A stretch of DNA of 64,000 nucleotides, from the NCBI GenBank assembly GCA_946497035.1, contig CAMMIW010000007.1:46216-110215 (forward strand). Direction: 5' to 3'. Below, in pieces: positions 34,832-44,282 of this stretch (the stretch's first letter is position 1; every line of letters begins with the position of its first letter). Source of the DNA: an uncultured Eubacteriaceae bacterium. GTDB lineage: Bacteria; Bacillota; Clostridia; Lachnospirales; CAG-274. Both the position numbers and the translations under genes were made by a program. The notes under the pieces were generated by a model. That model had not been told where the DNA came from, did no database searches, and saw only the letters and a list, made by a program, of their open reading frames with translations.

Positions 34832-36295
34832 ATGAAAAATAAAATTATTTTAAACATATTAGTTGGTTATTTTTTGATACTTAGCTTAGTTTTATTAGCA
34901 CAAGTTTCTACTAAAAAAACTAACGCTATAGAGCCTTTACCTAGTGAGATAACAGCAGAAGATAAGCTTAAAAACTCTGTTGTTTTAGCTATAAATAGTC
35001 CTGTAGTTATAATAAATGAAAAACAGTTCTTAATAGATGAAAAAGATTCAATTTTAGTTCCTACAATTGAAGATGGAAAAGTTTATATACCAGTTAAACT
35101 TTTAGAAACAGCTTTTGGAGCTAATATTAATTTTTCTAAACAAACAAAAGAAACTATAGTTAGGCTAGATAATAAAGCAATTATTTTTGCTAACAATGGT
35201 ACAAGTATACAAATTATTGATAATACAAGCGAAGAAACTATAAATGTGGATGAAGAAGCTAAAATTATAAATGATAGATTTTATATACCTCTTAGAAGCT
35301 TTGCAGATATTTTTGATAAAGAAATATTTTACAACAACGATTTAATAATTATTAGTAATATGGCTAATTTGTTTGATCCTATAGAAGAGATAAACACATT
35401 AGAAGAGCTTGAAAAACAGGTTAAACAGCTACCTATTGTAGGTAACCAAGATAATTTAAAATATTTATTAAAAAATAATATGGAGTTTTTACCTTTAACA
35501 ACCGATTTATTGAATATAGAAAACTTAGATAGTATGTTAGAGGAAGATAAGCCAGTTATTATTAAGAAAACTAATAATTATAATATATATGCAACAAAAG
35601 GTTTTATAGAAGTATATTTTGTAAATAAAGATAACAAAGAAATATTTAGCTTTAAAGTTGAAAAAATAAATAATAATATAAAAGATATACAAATAACAGA
35701 TGATAGGTTCATTATATCTTATTTAGATAAAAACACTAAAACAGTTATTTATGATATATCTGATAGACAAAATATTAAAACTATGGAAATTATAGAAAAT
35801 AACGGTGAATTATATAAAAATGTTATAGATGATAACAATTTATATATGGTATCTAAAATAGACGTTTCTAAGAATAAACTAAAATTGCCATATTTTGCCG
35901 AATATGTTTATGAAGACAACAATCTTAAAAGTATAAAAGAAGAAAAATTTGATTTAAACCAAATATTTTATTTTCCTGATATTAATGATAGCCAATATAC
36001 CCTTATATCTTATGTAAATCTTTATGAAATAGATGAAACTTTATATAGCGGTGTATATTTAGGTATGGGGAAAAATATTGTAATAAACAAAGATTTAATA
36101 TATATAGTAACTTGTAATGAAGATAATAATAACATATACCAATTTAAAGCTACATTAGATGGTATAGAATATATACAAAGAAAATTTATAAAAGGTAAAT
36201 TTGAAAGTTTAGAAATGGACAAGGAAAAACAGTTTATAAAAGTAAATTTAAAAGATAAATCTATATATTATGACAACAGCTTAACTATAAGATAA
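34832..36295 (+). CDS. Secreted protein: copper-amine-oxidase-N domain and beta-propeller-like domain
   Basis: Exported or membrane-anchored protein of 487 residues; the N-terminal hydrophobic segment is at about 5-24. Residues of about 50-170 form a copper amine oxidase N-terminal-like domain (VYIPVKLLETAFGANINF, FYIPLRSFADIFDKEIFY). The remainder resembles a short form of the clostridial secreted beta-propeller domain: TVIYDISDRQNIKTMEI, DDNNLYMVSKIDV, YFPDINDSQYTLISYVNL and GKNIVINKDLIYIVTCNE. The full propeller family is longer, so this may be trimmed or divergent. Function unknown. GGAGG before ATG 34832; its stop is 21 bases before the trpS start, so read-through between the two is possible. 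Confidence 0.7.
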   Translation: MKNKIILNILVGYFLILSLVLLAQVSTKKTNAIEPLPSEITAEDKLKNSVVLAINSPVVIINEKQFLIDEKDSILVPTIEDGKVYIPVKLLETAFGANINFSKQTKETIVRLDNKAIIFANNGTSIQIIDNTSEETINVDEEAKIINDRFYIPLRSFADIFDKEIFYNNDLIIISNMANLFDPIEEINTLEELEKQVKQLPIVGNQDNLKYLLKNNMEFLPLTTDLLNIENLDSMLEEDKPVIIKKTNNYNIYATKGFIEVYFVNKDNKEIFSFKVEKINNNIKDIQITDDRFIISYLDKNTKTVIYDISDRQNIKTMEIIENNGELYKNVIDDNNLYMVSKIDVSKNKLKLPYFAEYVYEDNNLKSIKEEKFDLNQIFYFPDINDSQYTLISYVNLYEIDETLYSGVYLGMGKNIVINKDLIYIVTCNEDNNNIYQFKATLDGIEYIQRKFIKGKFESLEMDKEKQFIKVNLKDKSIYYDNSLTIR

Positions 36296-36316
36296 AAGCT
36301 AAAAGGGGGTATGATT

Positions 36317-37312
36317 ATGGAAGAAAAAAAAGTATTGTTTAGTGGTATGCAACCATCTGGCAAGCCTACACTTGGTAACTATTTAGGAGCTTTTAAAAAT
36401 TGGAGCAGCTTACAAGAAGAATATAACTGTATATATTGTATAGTAGATTTACATGCTATAACTGTTAGACAAGAACCAGCAATGCTTAGAAAATACACTA
36501 AAGAGCTTTTAGCCCTTTATCTTGCTACAGGCCTTGATAGTGATAAAAACACTATATACATTCAATCAAATGTTACTGCTCATGCAGAGCTTTCTTGGAT
36601 TTTAAATTGTTATTCTTATATGGGAGAGCTATCTAGAATGACTCAATTTAAAGATAAATCTCAAAAGCAAGGTAACAATATACCTACAGGACTTTTTAAT
36701 TACCCTGTTTTACAAGCAGCAGATATTTTATTATATCAAACATCTGTTGTTCCTGTTGGTGAAGATCAAAGACAACATTTAGAGCTTTGTAGAGATATTG
36801 CTATACGTTTTAACAACATATATGGTGATGTATTTACTGTACCTGAAATGTATATACCTAAAATAGGTGCAAAAGTTATGGGCTTGCAAAATCCAACTAA
36901 AAAAATGAGCAAATCTGATGCAGATAATGAAAATAACGTTATATATTTATTAGATGATTTAAAGGTTATTTATAATAAAATAAAAAGAAGTGTTACAGAC
37001 TCTGACAACCAAATTATATATAGTGATGATAAGCCAGGTATAAAAAACTTATTAAATATTTATTGTGGAATAACTAAAAAAACTATAGAACAAGCAGAAA
37101 GCGACTTTAAAGGTATGGGATATGGTGCTTTTAAAGAGGCTGTTGCAGAAGTTGTTGTTGAAGAAATAAAACCTATTCAAGCTAGATTTAATGAAATCTT
37201 AGCAGATAAAATATTTTTAGAAAATGTTATTAAAGATGGTGCTAAAAAAGCAGAATATATGGCTAATAAAACTTTAAGAAAAGTTAAAAAGAAAATAGGT
37301 TTTATTAGTTAA
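36317..37312 (+). CDS. trpS: Tryptophanyl-tRNA synthetase
   Basis: Class Ic synthetase of 331 residues for tRNA(Trp). HIGH-type motif MQPSGKPTLGNYLGAFKNW, the GEDQRQHLELCRDIA loop and KMSKSD are all present. AGGGGG (36304-36309) is seven bases before ATG 36317; ATG 36311 is only one base from it. Unlike thrS and leuS in this window it has no T-box leader: it starts 21 bases after a secreted-protein gene. Confidence 0.96.
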   Translation: MEEKKVLFSGMQPSGKPTLGNYLGAFKNWSSLQEEYNCIYCIVDLHAITVRQEPAMLRKYTKELLALYLATGLDSDKNTIYIQSNVTAHAELSWILNCYSYMGELSRMTQFKDKSQKQGNNIPTGLFNYPVLQAADILLYQTSVVPVGEDQRQHLELCRDIAIRFNNIYGDVFTVPEMYIPKIGAKVMGLQNPTKKMSKSDADNENNVIYLLDDLKVIYNKIKRSVTDSDNQIIYSDDKPGIKNLLNIYCGITKKTIEQAESDFKGMGYGAFKEAVAEVVVEEIKPIQARFNEILADKIFLENVIKDGAKKAEYMANKTLRKVKKKIGFIS

Positions 37313-37354
37313 ATATTGTTTTAAAATAATACTTGACAAAGAAAGGTGTTTCAT

Positions 37355-38077
37355 ATGGATTTTTTAAAAGGATTATTTAAGAAAGAAGAAAAAGATGAAA
37401 ATATTTTAAACTTGAAGGTTGGAACCTTACTAGAAATAAAACAGTTTAATGATGATAAAATGATTAATTGTTATAATAGTAAGCTACAAAAAATAATATC
37501 AGATAAAGAGGTTGTTATACTTGTACCTATTGTAAATGGCAAATTAATAAAATTATTTAATTCTAACATATATACTATAGATTTTAAAACAAACAAAGGA
37601 TTATTAAGAAATAAATGTAAAGTTTTATCATATTATTTAGAAGATAATATACCTTTTATGAAATTAAGTTTATTAGAAACTTCTCAAGTATTACAAAGAA
37701 GAGCAAGCTATAGGCTAGAAGCATCTATGTCTTTTGATTTTGATAAAGTTGACAATGTTTCTGAAAAAACTTTAAAAAGTGATGATGTTTTATTATCTAA
37801 AGGTATGACTATAGATATTAGTAGTGGTGGAATGAAATTTTTTAGTAATGAAGATATAGGAGAAGGGGACAATATAAAAATTTTATTAAACGGTGAAGAT
37901 TTATTTTTTGTTGCTATAGGTAATATAATATTTAAAACAGAAAATAAAAACAATTCATATAAATATACTTATAAATGTAAATTTGAAAATATACCTAAAA
38001 AATATGTAGAAGCAATATCTAAATATATTTTTGAAAAACAAAGAGATTTATCTAAAAAAGGTAAAGTGATAGAATAA
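37355..38077 (+). CDS. PilZ-domain protein, YcgR-like c-di-GMP effector
   Basis: Cytosolic 240-residue protein. An N-terminal YcgR-type domain (about 20-110, GTLLEIKQFNDDKMINCY through VILVPIVNGKLIKLF) is followed by a PilZ domain. The c-di-GMP signature is complete: RRASYRLEA (RxxxR) near residue 113 and DISSGGMKF (D/NxSxxG) near 154. Homologues brake flagellar motors or tune polysaccharide export; no flagellar genes are present here. ATG 37355 is eight bases after AAAGG; GTG 37346 is part of that site. It lies between trpS and the thrS leader. Confidence 0.85.
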   Translation: MDFLKGLFKKEEKDENILNLKVGTLLEIKQFNDDKMINCYNSKLQKIISDKEVVILVPIVNGKLIKLFNSNIYTIDFKTNKGLLRNKCKVLSYYLEDNIPFMKLSLLETSQVLQRRASYRLEASMSFDFDKVDNVSEKTLKSDDVLLSKGMTIDISSGGMKFFSNEDIGEGDNIKILLNGEDLFFVAIGNIIFKTENKNNSYKYTYKCKFENIPKKYVEAISKYIFEKQRDLSKKGKVIE

Positions 38078-38082
38078 ATATA

Positions 38083-38110
38083 TTGACAATAATATTTTTA
38101 GTGGTATAAT
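38083..38110 (+). promoter_or_regulatory. Promoter of the thrS T-box transcript
   Basis: TTGACA (38083-38088), 16-base spacer, TATAAT (38105-38110). Both hexamers are perfect consensus for the housekeeping sigma factor. Confidence 0.85.
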
Positions 38111-38116
38111 ATATAC

Positions 38117-38348
38117 ATATTTTAAATTTGAGAGAAGGACAGTAGTTTATTTTGATTGTTCTTAGAGAGAGATACCTTTGGCTGTAAGTATCTTAACTAA
38201 AAATAAATGAAGACTACCTTTGAGTATTGGCTCTAATCAAGCACGGGTTGCTCCGTTATAAGCTTTTAAAGATGTAGTTTGTTACTATAAATTTGGGTGG
38301 AACCGCGTATATACGCCCCATTTTCCTTTTGGAAAATGGGGCTTTTTT
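38117..38348 (+). ncRNA. T-box riboswitch, threonine, upstream of thrS
   Basis: Senses uncharged tRNA(Thr) and lets transcription continue into thrS. The T-box sequence GGGTGGAACCGCG is at 38295-38307. The terminator GCCCCATTTTCC / GGAAAATGGGGC plus six T lies at 38315-38348. Near the foot of stem I, ACT ACC TTTGAG at 38213-38224 lines up with CTC ACC TTGGAG of the leuS leader (57821), which makes ACT (38213-38215) the likely specifier codon. The 374-bp gap 38078-38451 is mostly this leader, followed by a possible degenerate intergenic element (38352-38426). Confidence 0.93.
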
Positions 38349-38451
38349 ATAAGGTTATTTTTAAAATTTTGGGGTATAAATAAAATAAAAGAGCCTTAAA
38401 TACTACCTATAATAAATATTTATAAAAAGAAAATATAAGGGAGGAATAAAT

Positions 38452-40395
38452 ATGGTAAATATTACTTTAAAAGATGGAACAATTAAAAGCTATGAAAAAG
38501 GTAGCTCAATACTTGATATAGCTAAAGGTATAAGCGGAGGATTAGCTAGAAATACTTTTGCAGGTCTTGTTAATGGGCAAGTTATGGATATAAGAACACC
38601 TGTAGAAGAAGATTGCTCTTTAAGCCTTTTAACTTTTGATACACAAGAAGGTAAAAAAGCTTTTAGACATACAGGTTCGCATATATTAGCACAAGCAGTT
38701 AAAAGATTATATCCTAATGCTAAGCTTGCTATAGGCCCAGCAACAGATGAAGGTTTTTATTATGATTTTGATAGAGAACCTTTTACATCTGAAGAACTGG
38801 CAGAAATAGAAAAAGAAATGAAAAAAATTGTAAAAGAAGATTTAAAAATAGAAAGATTTGAACTACCAAGAGAAGAAGCTTTGAAGCTTATGAAAGAAAA
38901 TGATGAACCTTATAAAATAGAGCTTATAAATGATTTACCAGAAGAAGCTACTATAAGTTTTTATAAACAAGGTGATTTTGTAGATCTTTGTGCAGGTCCA
39001 CACCTTTTAAGCACAAAATATTTAAAGGCTATTAAAATATTAAACGATGGAGGCTCATCTGGTGCATATTGGAAAGGTAGCGAAAAAAATAAAATGTTAT
39101 CTAGAATATATGCTACAGCTTTTCCTAAAGCTAGTGAGCTTGAGGCTTATTTAGAGCAAAGAGAAGAAGCTAAAAAAAGAGACCATAACCGTCTTGGTAG
39201 AGAGCTGGGTATATTTACAACATCTGAAGATATAGGACAAGGGTTACCACTTTTAATGCCTAAAGGTGCTAAAATTATTCAAACTTTACAACGTTTTGTT
39301 GAAGATGAAGAAGAAAGAAGGGGATATAGCCTTACAAAAACACCTTTAATGGCTAAAAATGATTTATACAAAATATCAGGCCATTGGCAACATTATAAAG
39401 AAGGTATGTTTGTTTTAGGTGATGAAGAAAAAGATGCAGAGGTTTTTGCTCTTAGGCCTATGACGTGCCCTTTCCAATATACAGTATATAATGCAGAGCA
39501 ACATAGCTATAGAGATTTACCTTTAAGATATGGAGAAACATCTACACTTTTTAGAAACGAATCATCAGGAGAGATGCATGGTCTTATAAGAGTTCGTCAG
39601 TTTACTATATCTGAAGGTCATATTATTTGTACAAAAGAACAACTAGGCGAAGAATTTAAAGGTGCGGTAGATTTAATAAACTTTATGATGAATACTTTAG
39701 GTATACAAGATGAAGTTACTTATAGATTTTCTAAATGGGATCCTAACAATAAAGAAAAATATGAAGGTACACCAGAACAATGGGAACAAACTCAAAGTAT
39801 TATGCGTGAGCTTTTAAATGAAATAGGTTTACAATTTACAGAAGCAGAAGGCGAAGCGGCTTTTTATGGCCCTAAATTAGACATACAATTTAAAAATGTT
39901 CATGGAAAAGAAGATACTATTATAACAGTTCAAATAGACTTTTTACAAGGTAAGCTATTTAATATGAATTATGTGGATAAAGATGGAGAAAAGAAAAACC
40001 CAATAATTATCCATAGAACATCTATAGGTTGTTATGAAAGAACTTTAGCTATGCTTATTGAAAAATATGCAGGCAATTTTCCAACTTGGTTGGCACCTGT
40101 TCAAGCTATTGTTTTACCTTTATCTGAAAAATATCACGATTATGCAGAAAGTGTTGTTAAAAAGCTTAAAGATAACGGCATTAGAACAAATGTAGATTAT
40201 AGAGCAGAAAAAATAGGATATAAAATAAGAGAAGCTAGGCTTCAAAGAATACCTTTCTTACTTGTTGTAGGTGAAAAAGAGGCAGAGATGGGCGAGGTTG
40301 CTATAAAAAGCCGTGGAGAAGACTTAGGCTCTAAAAATATAGACGAATTTTTACAAGATATAAAAGAGGAAATTGATAAAAAAATAATAAAATAG
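38452..40395 (+). CDS. thrS: Threonyl-tRNA synthetase
   Basis: Class II synthetase of 647 residues. TGS domain (about 1-62), editing/second-additional domain with FRHTGSHILAQAVKRLYP, catalytic core with zinc-type Cys and His residues in RPMTCPFQYTVY, EGHIICTKEQ and IHRTSIGCYERT, and a C-terminal anticodon-binding domain from about 550 (VLPLSEKYHDYAESVVKKL). GGGAGG precedes ATG 38452. Controlled by the T-box leader upstream. The TGS half of the kinase at 11315 resembles the N-terminal part of this enzyme. Confidence 0.97.
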   Translation: MVNITLKDGTIKSYEKGSSILDIAKGISGGLARNTFAGLVNGQVMDIRTPVEEDCSLSLLTFDTQEGKKAFRHTGSHILAQAVKRLYPNAKLAIGPATDEGFYYDFDREPFTSEELAEIEKEMKKIVKEDLKIERFELPREEALKLMKENDEPYKIELINDLPEEATISFYKQGDFVDLCAGPHLLSTKYLKAIKILNDGGSSGAYWKGSEKNKMLSRIYATAFPKASELEAYLEQREEAKKRDHNRLGRELGIFTTSEDIGQGLPLLMPKGAKIIQTLQRFVEDEEERRGYSLTKTPLMAKNDLYKISGHWQHYKEGMFVLGDEEKDAEVFALRPMTCPFQYTVYNAEQHSYRDLPLRYGETSTLFRNESSGEMHGLIRVRQFTISEGHIICTKEQLGEEFKGAVDLINFMMNTLGIQDEVTYRFSKWDPNNKEKYEGTPEQWEQTQSIMRELLNEIGLQFTEAEGEAAFYGPKLDIQFKNVHGKEDTIITVQIDFLQGKLFNMNYVDKDGEKKNPIIIHRTSIGCYERTLAMLIEKYAGNFPTWLAPVQAIVLPLSEKYHDYAESVVKKLKDNGIRTNVDYRAEKIGYKIREARLQRIPFLLVVGEKEAEMGEVAIKSRGEDLGSKNIDEFLQDIKEEIDKKIIK

Positions 40396-40575
40396 TAGCA
40401 TTAGTTAAAGCCTTATAATATTATATACTATAAAGCTCCAAAACAATTTTTATAAAGAAAAGATAAAATAATTAATATACTATAAATGTAACAATTTATA
40501 ATTATTGTTTTGTTTATATAAATTTTATTTTTACTTTAAATAAAAAGATAAGCTACACTAATAAGATTTTTAAAT

Positions 40576-40611
40576 AAAAAAGGTTGTATATTTTTATATA
40601 CAGCCTTTTTT
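40576..40611 (+). terminator. Bidirectional terminator between thrS and the sleC-like gene
   Basis: AAAAAGGTTGTATA and TATACAGCCTTTTT pair around a short A/T loop (40576-40610) with T-runs on both strands. It sits directly after the stop codon of the minus-strand gene. The rest of 40396-40575 shows nothing I can name. Confidence 0.8.
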
Positions 40612-40616
40612 ATTTT

Positions 40617-41912
40617 TTATAATTCTGCTATACGCTCTACTGATACAAAAACTTTTGATATTTCATACCAAGTAGAAAAATCTACTATGCCAGATTGAGG
40701 GATATTAAAAATTTGTTGAAAAGTTAAAACGGCAGTTCTTGTTTGATCTCCAAAAATACCGTCTGCTCTAAGTTTATTTATAGCAGGATAATTGTTAGAT
40801 ATAGAGTTTAATTGGTTTTGAATAGTTCTTACATCTTCTCCTCTAGAGCCAAGTTCTAAAGGATAACCAGGATAAGAAGATGGAACACCGCTTACTTTTT
40901 CAGCATTATCTAAAAATATATCATTTCCATAATAATATCTTAATATTTGTATAGTGCTATAGCCTTCTTCTGCTAAATATTTAGAACCCCATTGACTAAG
41001 CCAATTTGGACAACTTACTCTTTTGCCATCACAATATTGAGTTAAAAGTGGTTGGCGTTGATTTGGTCTTTTTACATAAGTTGTAAACATTTCATCAACA
41101 ATTATGCTAACTTCTTCAAAAATATTTCTTCCATATACGAAAAATTGATCAAACCTTGTAGAGTTTGTTATTGTAAAATTTTTTCCCCTTGATCTATACC
41201 ATTCGGTATAAACTCTATTTAATGTGAAAGAATTTATAGCTAAAATATTTGCTCTTATTGCCGCATCTGGCCAAGTTGAAAAAATTTCACTAGAAGCTAC
41301 ATTTTTTATATATTCCTTATAAGGCACCCAATAGTTAGGGGCTGTATTATCATTAGGCTCTCCATCGTGAACAACTATAAACTCTGGTATAACAACTTTA
41401 TCTAAAACAACAAATCCAGATTCTTTTTGTAGCTCTTTTTCTTCAGCTTCTGGTATTTTAGCAGGGTAATCTCCATAAATAGTAGGTGGTGGAATAATTA
41501 TTACTTCTCTTTCACCAGTGGTTTTTAAAGGTTTCATATATATATCTTGTATAGACTCATTATTAGCATATACTTGTATGCCTTTTATTTCTTCTGTTTC
41601 ATATCCATCAGATGTTATTATAGCATTATAGGTGCTATATGGCGTAGGGCTATCTGGCTCTAAAGAATATTCTATAGGAGGAGTTGGTAAAGATATACGT
41701 TGAGTTTGGCCAGATTGATCTGTAAAAAGTGTCATTAAATTTTCCTTATCATTACTTATAACAATTTGCACACCTTCCAATGGTTTTGCTACAGTTATAT
41801 CAAATATACCAAATTTTAAAAATCCAATGCTTTCATTTTCTTCTTGTTGTATTTTAACATTTTTATCTATATTTTTTTCTTTTAATAATTTTGATATTTT
41901 TATATTTTCCAA
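40617..41912 (-). CDS. sleC: Spore cortex-lytic enzyme, SleC type
   Basis: Germination enzyme that degrades spore cortex peptidoglycan; in Clostridium perfringens SleC is stored as a zymogen and activated by Csp proteases. The 431-residue protein has the SleC layout: N-terminal pre/pro region with a carboxypeptidase-regulatory-like beta domain (GFLKFGIFDITVAKPLEGVQ), linker VPYKEYIKNVASSEIFSTWP opening the SpoIID-like catalytic domain, SFTLNRVYTEWYRSRGKNF, QYCDGKRVSCPNWLSQWGS, and a C-terminal peptidoglycan-binding domain (LGSRGEDVRTIQNQLN, ADGIFGDQTRTAVLTFQQ) ending AEL. It starts with TTG, GGAG eight bases upstream. Transcribed alone, away from the HD gene at 42075. No csp protease gene is in the window. 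Confidence 0.92.
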   Translation of the reverse strand: MENIKISKLLKEKNIDKNVKIQQEENESIGFLKFGIFDITVAKPLEGVQIVISNDKENLMTLFTDQSGQTQRISLPTPPIEYSLEPDSPTPYSTYNAIITSDGYETEEIKGIQVYANNESIQDIYMKPLKTTGEREVIIIPPPTIYGDYPAKIPEAEEKELQKESGFVVLDKVVIPEFIVVHDGEPNDNTAPNYWVPYKEYIKNVASSEIFSTWPDAAIRANILAINSFTLNRVYTEWYRSRGKNFTITNSTRFDQFFVYGRNIFEEVSIIVDEMFTTYVKRPNQRQPLLTQYCDGKRVSCPNWLSQWGSKYLAEEGYSTIQILRYYYGNDIFLDNAEKVSGVPSSYPGYPLELGSRGEDVRTIQNQLNSISNNYPAINKLRADGIFGDQTRTAVLTFQQIFNIPQSGIVDFSTWYEISKVFVSVERIAEL

Positions 41913-41989
41913 AAAAATTCTCCTTAAAATAAAACAAATGTTATTATATAATATGATAAAAATTTGGTATAAATTACTATAAAAATTTA

Positions 41990-42019
41990 TTGCTATTTTT
42001 AATTTAAATGTGCTATAAT
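41990..42019 (+). promoter_or_regulatory. Promoter for the HD-domain gene
   Basis: TTGCTA (41990-41995), 18-base spacer, TATAAT (42014-42019), about 55 bases before ATG 42075. Confidence 0.55.
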
Positions 42020-42074
42020 AATATCATAGTAAGTAACTAGGTAATATTTTATATAAGGAAGTGATTATTTTTTA

Positions 42075-42602
42075 ATGAAAGCTATTTGGTCTAAAAGACG
42101 TTTAACTAATAATGAAGATGAGTTGGCAAAAGAATTTATGGAATGTATTTCAGATATAATAAATTTAGATGAAATTAAAGAGCTTGATAATTTTGTTCAA
42201 CATTGTAACACTAGTAGGTTGCAACATAGCTTAAATGTATCTTATTATAGCTTTTTATGGGCTAAAAGAAAAGGCTTAGATTATAAATCTGTTGCTAGAG
42301 CAGGTATGTTACACGATTTATATTTATATGATTGGCGTCAAGTTGAAACAGAGCAACATCACGCTTTTCATCATCCTAAAGAAGCACTTAAAAATGCAGA
42401 AATGTTATTAGAGCTTAATGAGATTGAAAAAGATGCTATAGTTAATCATATGTGGCCTTTATCTGAGGCTTTTCCTAAATATAAAGAAAGTTATATTTTA
42501 AGCTGGGTTGATAAATATTGTGCTGTAGCAGAGGTTATTGTGCAAGGTTGCAAAGCCATTTCTAGAGTTAAAATGTTTTCTAAAGGTGTTGTATCTGAAT
42601 AA
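42075..42602 (+). CDS. HD-domain hydrolase
   Basis: Soluble 175-residue protein with a canonical HD metal site: TSRLQHSLNVSYYSF (first His), AGMLHDLYLYDW (HD pair), HHAFHHPKEALKNAE and a distal Asp in SWVDKYCAVAEV. Members of this subgroup are annotated as HD family phosphohydrolases with unknown substrate. ATG 42075 follows AAGGAAGTGAT at a wide spacing of about 11 bases. It is monocistronic, with its own promoter and a strong terminator. Confidence 0.82.
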   Translation: MKAIWSKRRLTNNEDELAKEFMECISDIINLDEIKELDNFVQHCNTSRLQHSLNVSYYSFLWAKRKGLDYKSVARAGMLHDLYLYDWRQVETEQHHAFHHPKEALKNAEMLLELNEIEKDAIVNHMWPLSEAFPKYKESYILSWVDKYCAVAEVIVQGCKAISRVKMFSKGVVSE

Positions 42603-42607
42603 TATTA

Positions 42608-42635
42608 GAGCGTAGACAAAGTCTACGCTCTTTTT
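42608..42635 (+). terminator. Terminator after the HD gene
   Basis: GAGCGTAGAC and GTCTACGCTC form a perfect stem around AAA (42608-42630), followed by TTTTT. Same GTAGAC/GTCTAC stem as at 25599 and 53088. Confidence 0.85.
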
Positions 42636-42645
42636 AAATAATTTA

Positions 42646-44268
42646 TTAATCTGATACAACATTATAAACTTGGCGTTTTAAAGCCTCTTTATCTTCTTCT
42701 AAATATTCATCATAAGTAGTTTTCTTATCTATAAGGCCATTTTCTGTAAATTCCATAATTCTGTTAGCAGTAGTTTGAACGATTTGGTGATCTTGTGATG
42801 AAAATAATATAACACCAGGGAATTTTATTAAAGCATTGTTAAGAGCTGTTATAGATTCCATATCTAGGTGGTTAGTTGGTTCATCAAACATAAGTATATT
42901 AGCACCAGACATCATCATTTTAGAGAAAAGACAACGCACTTTTTCTCCACCAGATAATACATTTATCTTTTTAAGAGCTTCTTCTCCTGAAAATAACATT
43001 CTACCTAAAAATCCTCTTACAAAAGTTGTATCTTTTTCTGGTGAATATTGCATAAGCCAATCTACAATAGAATAATCGCTAGCAAATTCATCATTATGGT
43101 CTTTAGGAAAATATGCAAAAGATGTAGTTATACCCCATTTAAATTCGCCTTCATCTGGTTCTATTTCTCCTGCTAAAATTTTAAATAAAGTAGTTTTAGC
43201 TATTTCATTAGAGCCAACAAAAGCTACTTTATCTTCGCTGGATAGCATAAAAGATATATTATCTAATACTTTAACACCGTCTATAGTTTTAGATAAATTA
43301 GTAACAGTTAAAACTTCGTTGCCTATATCTCTATTAGGTTTAAAATCTATATAAGGATATTTTCTACTAGAAGGTCTTATTTCATCAAGCTCTATTTTTT
43401 CTAAGGCTTTTTTTCTAGATGTAGCTTGTTTAGATTTTGAAGCATTAGCACTAAAACGTTGTATAAATTCTTGTAGCTCTTTAATTTTTTCTTCTTTTTT
43501 ACGGTTAGCATCTTTCATTTGTCTTATTAAAAGTTGGCTAGATTCATACCAAAAGTCATAGTTACCTGCATAGAGTTGTATTTTAGAATAGTCTATATCC
43601 GCAATATGTGTACAAACTTTATTTAAAAAGTATCTATCGTGAGATACAACGATAGTAGTATTTTCAAAATTAATCAAAAATTCTTCAAGCCAATTTATAG
43701 CCATTAAATCTAAATGGTTAGTAGGCTCATCTAATAATAATATATCTGGCTTACCAAATAATGCTTGTGCAAGTAATACTTTAACTTTTTCTGGGCCTGT
43801 TAAATCTTTTAAATATTTATAGTGGAGCTCTGTTGCTATGCCAAGTCCATTTAAAAGGTTAGCGGCATCAGGCTCTGCGTTCCACCCGTCCATATCGGCA
43901 AATTCTTCTTCAAGCTCACTTGCTTTAATACCGTCTTCTTCTGAAAAATCTTCTTTAGCATAAATAGCTTCTTTTTCTTTCATTATTTCATAAAGACGTT
44001 TGTTGCCCATAATAACAGTATCTAATACCATAAATTCATCATATTTAAAATGGTCTTGTTGTAAAAAAGATATACGTTCACCGTCAGATACAACAACATC
44101 ACCAGACGTAGACTCTATTTGTCCTGCTAAAATTTTTAAAAAAGTAGATTTACCAGCACCGTTAGCACCTATAAGGCCATAACAATTGCCAGGGGTAAAT
44201 TTAATATTTACATCTTCAAATAAAGCTCTTTTACCAAGCCTTAAAGTTACATTATTAACAGTTAACAT
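42646..44268 (-). CDS. ABC-F family ATPase, YbiT/YkpA-like
   Basis: Soluble two-domain ABC ATPase of 540 residues that acts on the ribosome, without membrane parts. Walker A motifs IGANGAGKSTFLKIL and VGSNEIAKTTLFKIL; the second departs from GxxGxGK(S/T) (GSNEIAKTT). Signatures are LTGPEKVKVLLAQALF and LSGGEKVRCLFSKMM, Walker B LLLDEPTNHLDLMAI and LMFDEPTNHLDMESI. A charged linker lies at about 250-310. The pattern is that of the YbiT-type subgroup, which has no proven antibiotic-resistance role. GGAGG precedes ATG (44268). It is the last gene of a minus-strand run. Confidence 0.92.
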   Translation of the reverse strand: MLTVNNVTLRLGKRALFEDVNIKFTPGNCYGLIGANGAGKSTFLKILAGQIESTSGDVVVSDGERISFLQQDHFKYDEFMVLDTVIMGNKRLYEIMKEKEAIYAKEDFSEEDGIKASELEEEFADMDGWNAEPDAANLLNGLGIATELHYKYLKDLTGPEKVKVLLAQALFGKPDILLLDEPTNHLDLMAINWLEEFLINFENTTIVVSHDRYFLNKVCTHIADIDYSKIQLYAGNYDFWYESSQLLIRQMKDANRKKEEKIKELQEFIQRFSANASKSKQATSRKKALEKIELDEIRPSSRKYPYIDFKPNRDIGNEVLTVTNLSKTIDGVKVLDNISFMLSSEDKVAFVGSNEIAKTTLFKILAGEIEPDEGEFKWGITTSFAYFPKDHNDEFASDYSIVDWLMQYSPEKDTTFVRGFLGRMLFSGEEALKKINVLSGGEKVRCLFSKMMMSGANILMFDEPTNHLDMESITALNNALIKFPGVILFSSQDHQIVQTTANRIMEFTENGLIDKKTTYDEYLEEDKEALKRQVYNVVSD

Positions 44269-44282
44269 TTTTATACCTCCAA

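Noticed and set aside
37328..37360. TTGACA just before the PilZ gene as a promoter
   Set aside because: No -10 fits at a usable distance; the ribosome site and start codon lie within 25 bases.
40396..40575. Possible small gene after thrS
   Set aside because: No start codon with a ribosome site and no frame of useful length on either strand; plain A/T-rich DNA.
42646..44268. ABC-F protein as an antibiotic-resistance determinant
   Set aside because: The motif pattern fits the housekeeping YbiT/YkpA group, not the known resistance subfamilies; context is ordinary.
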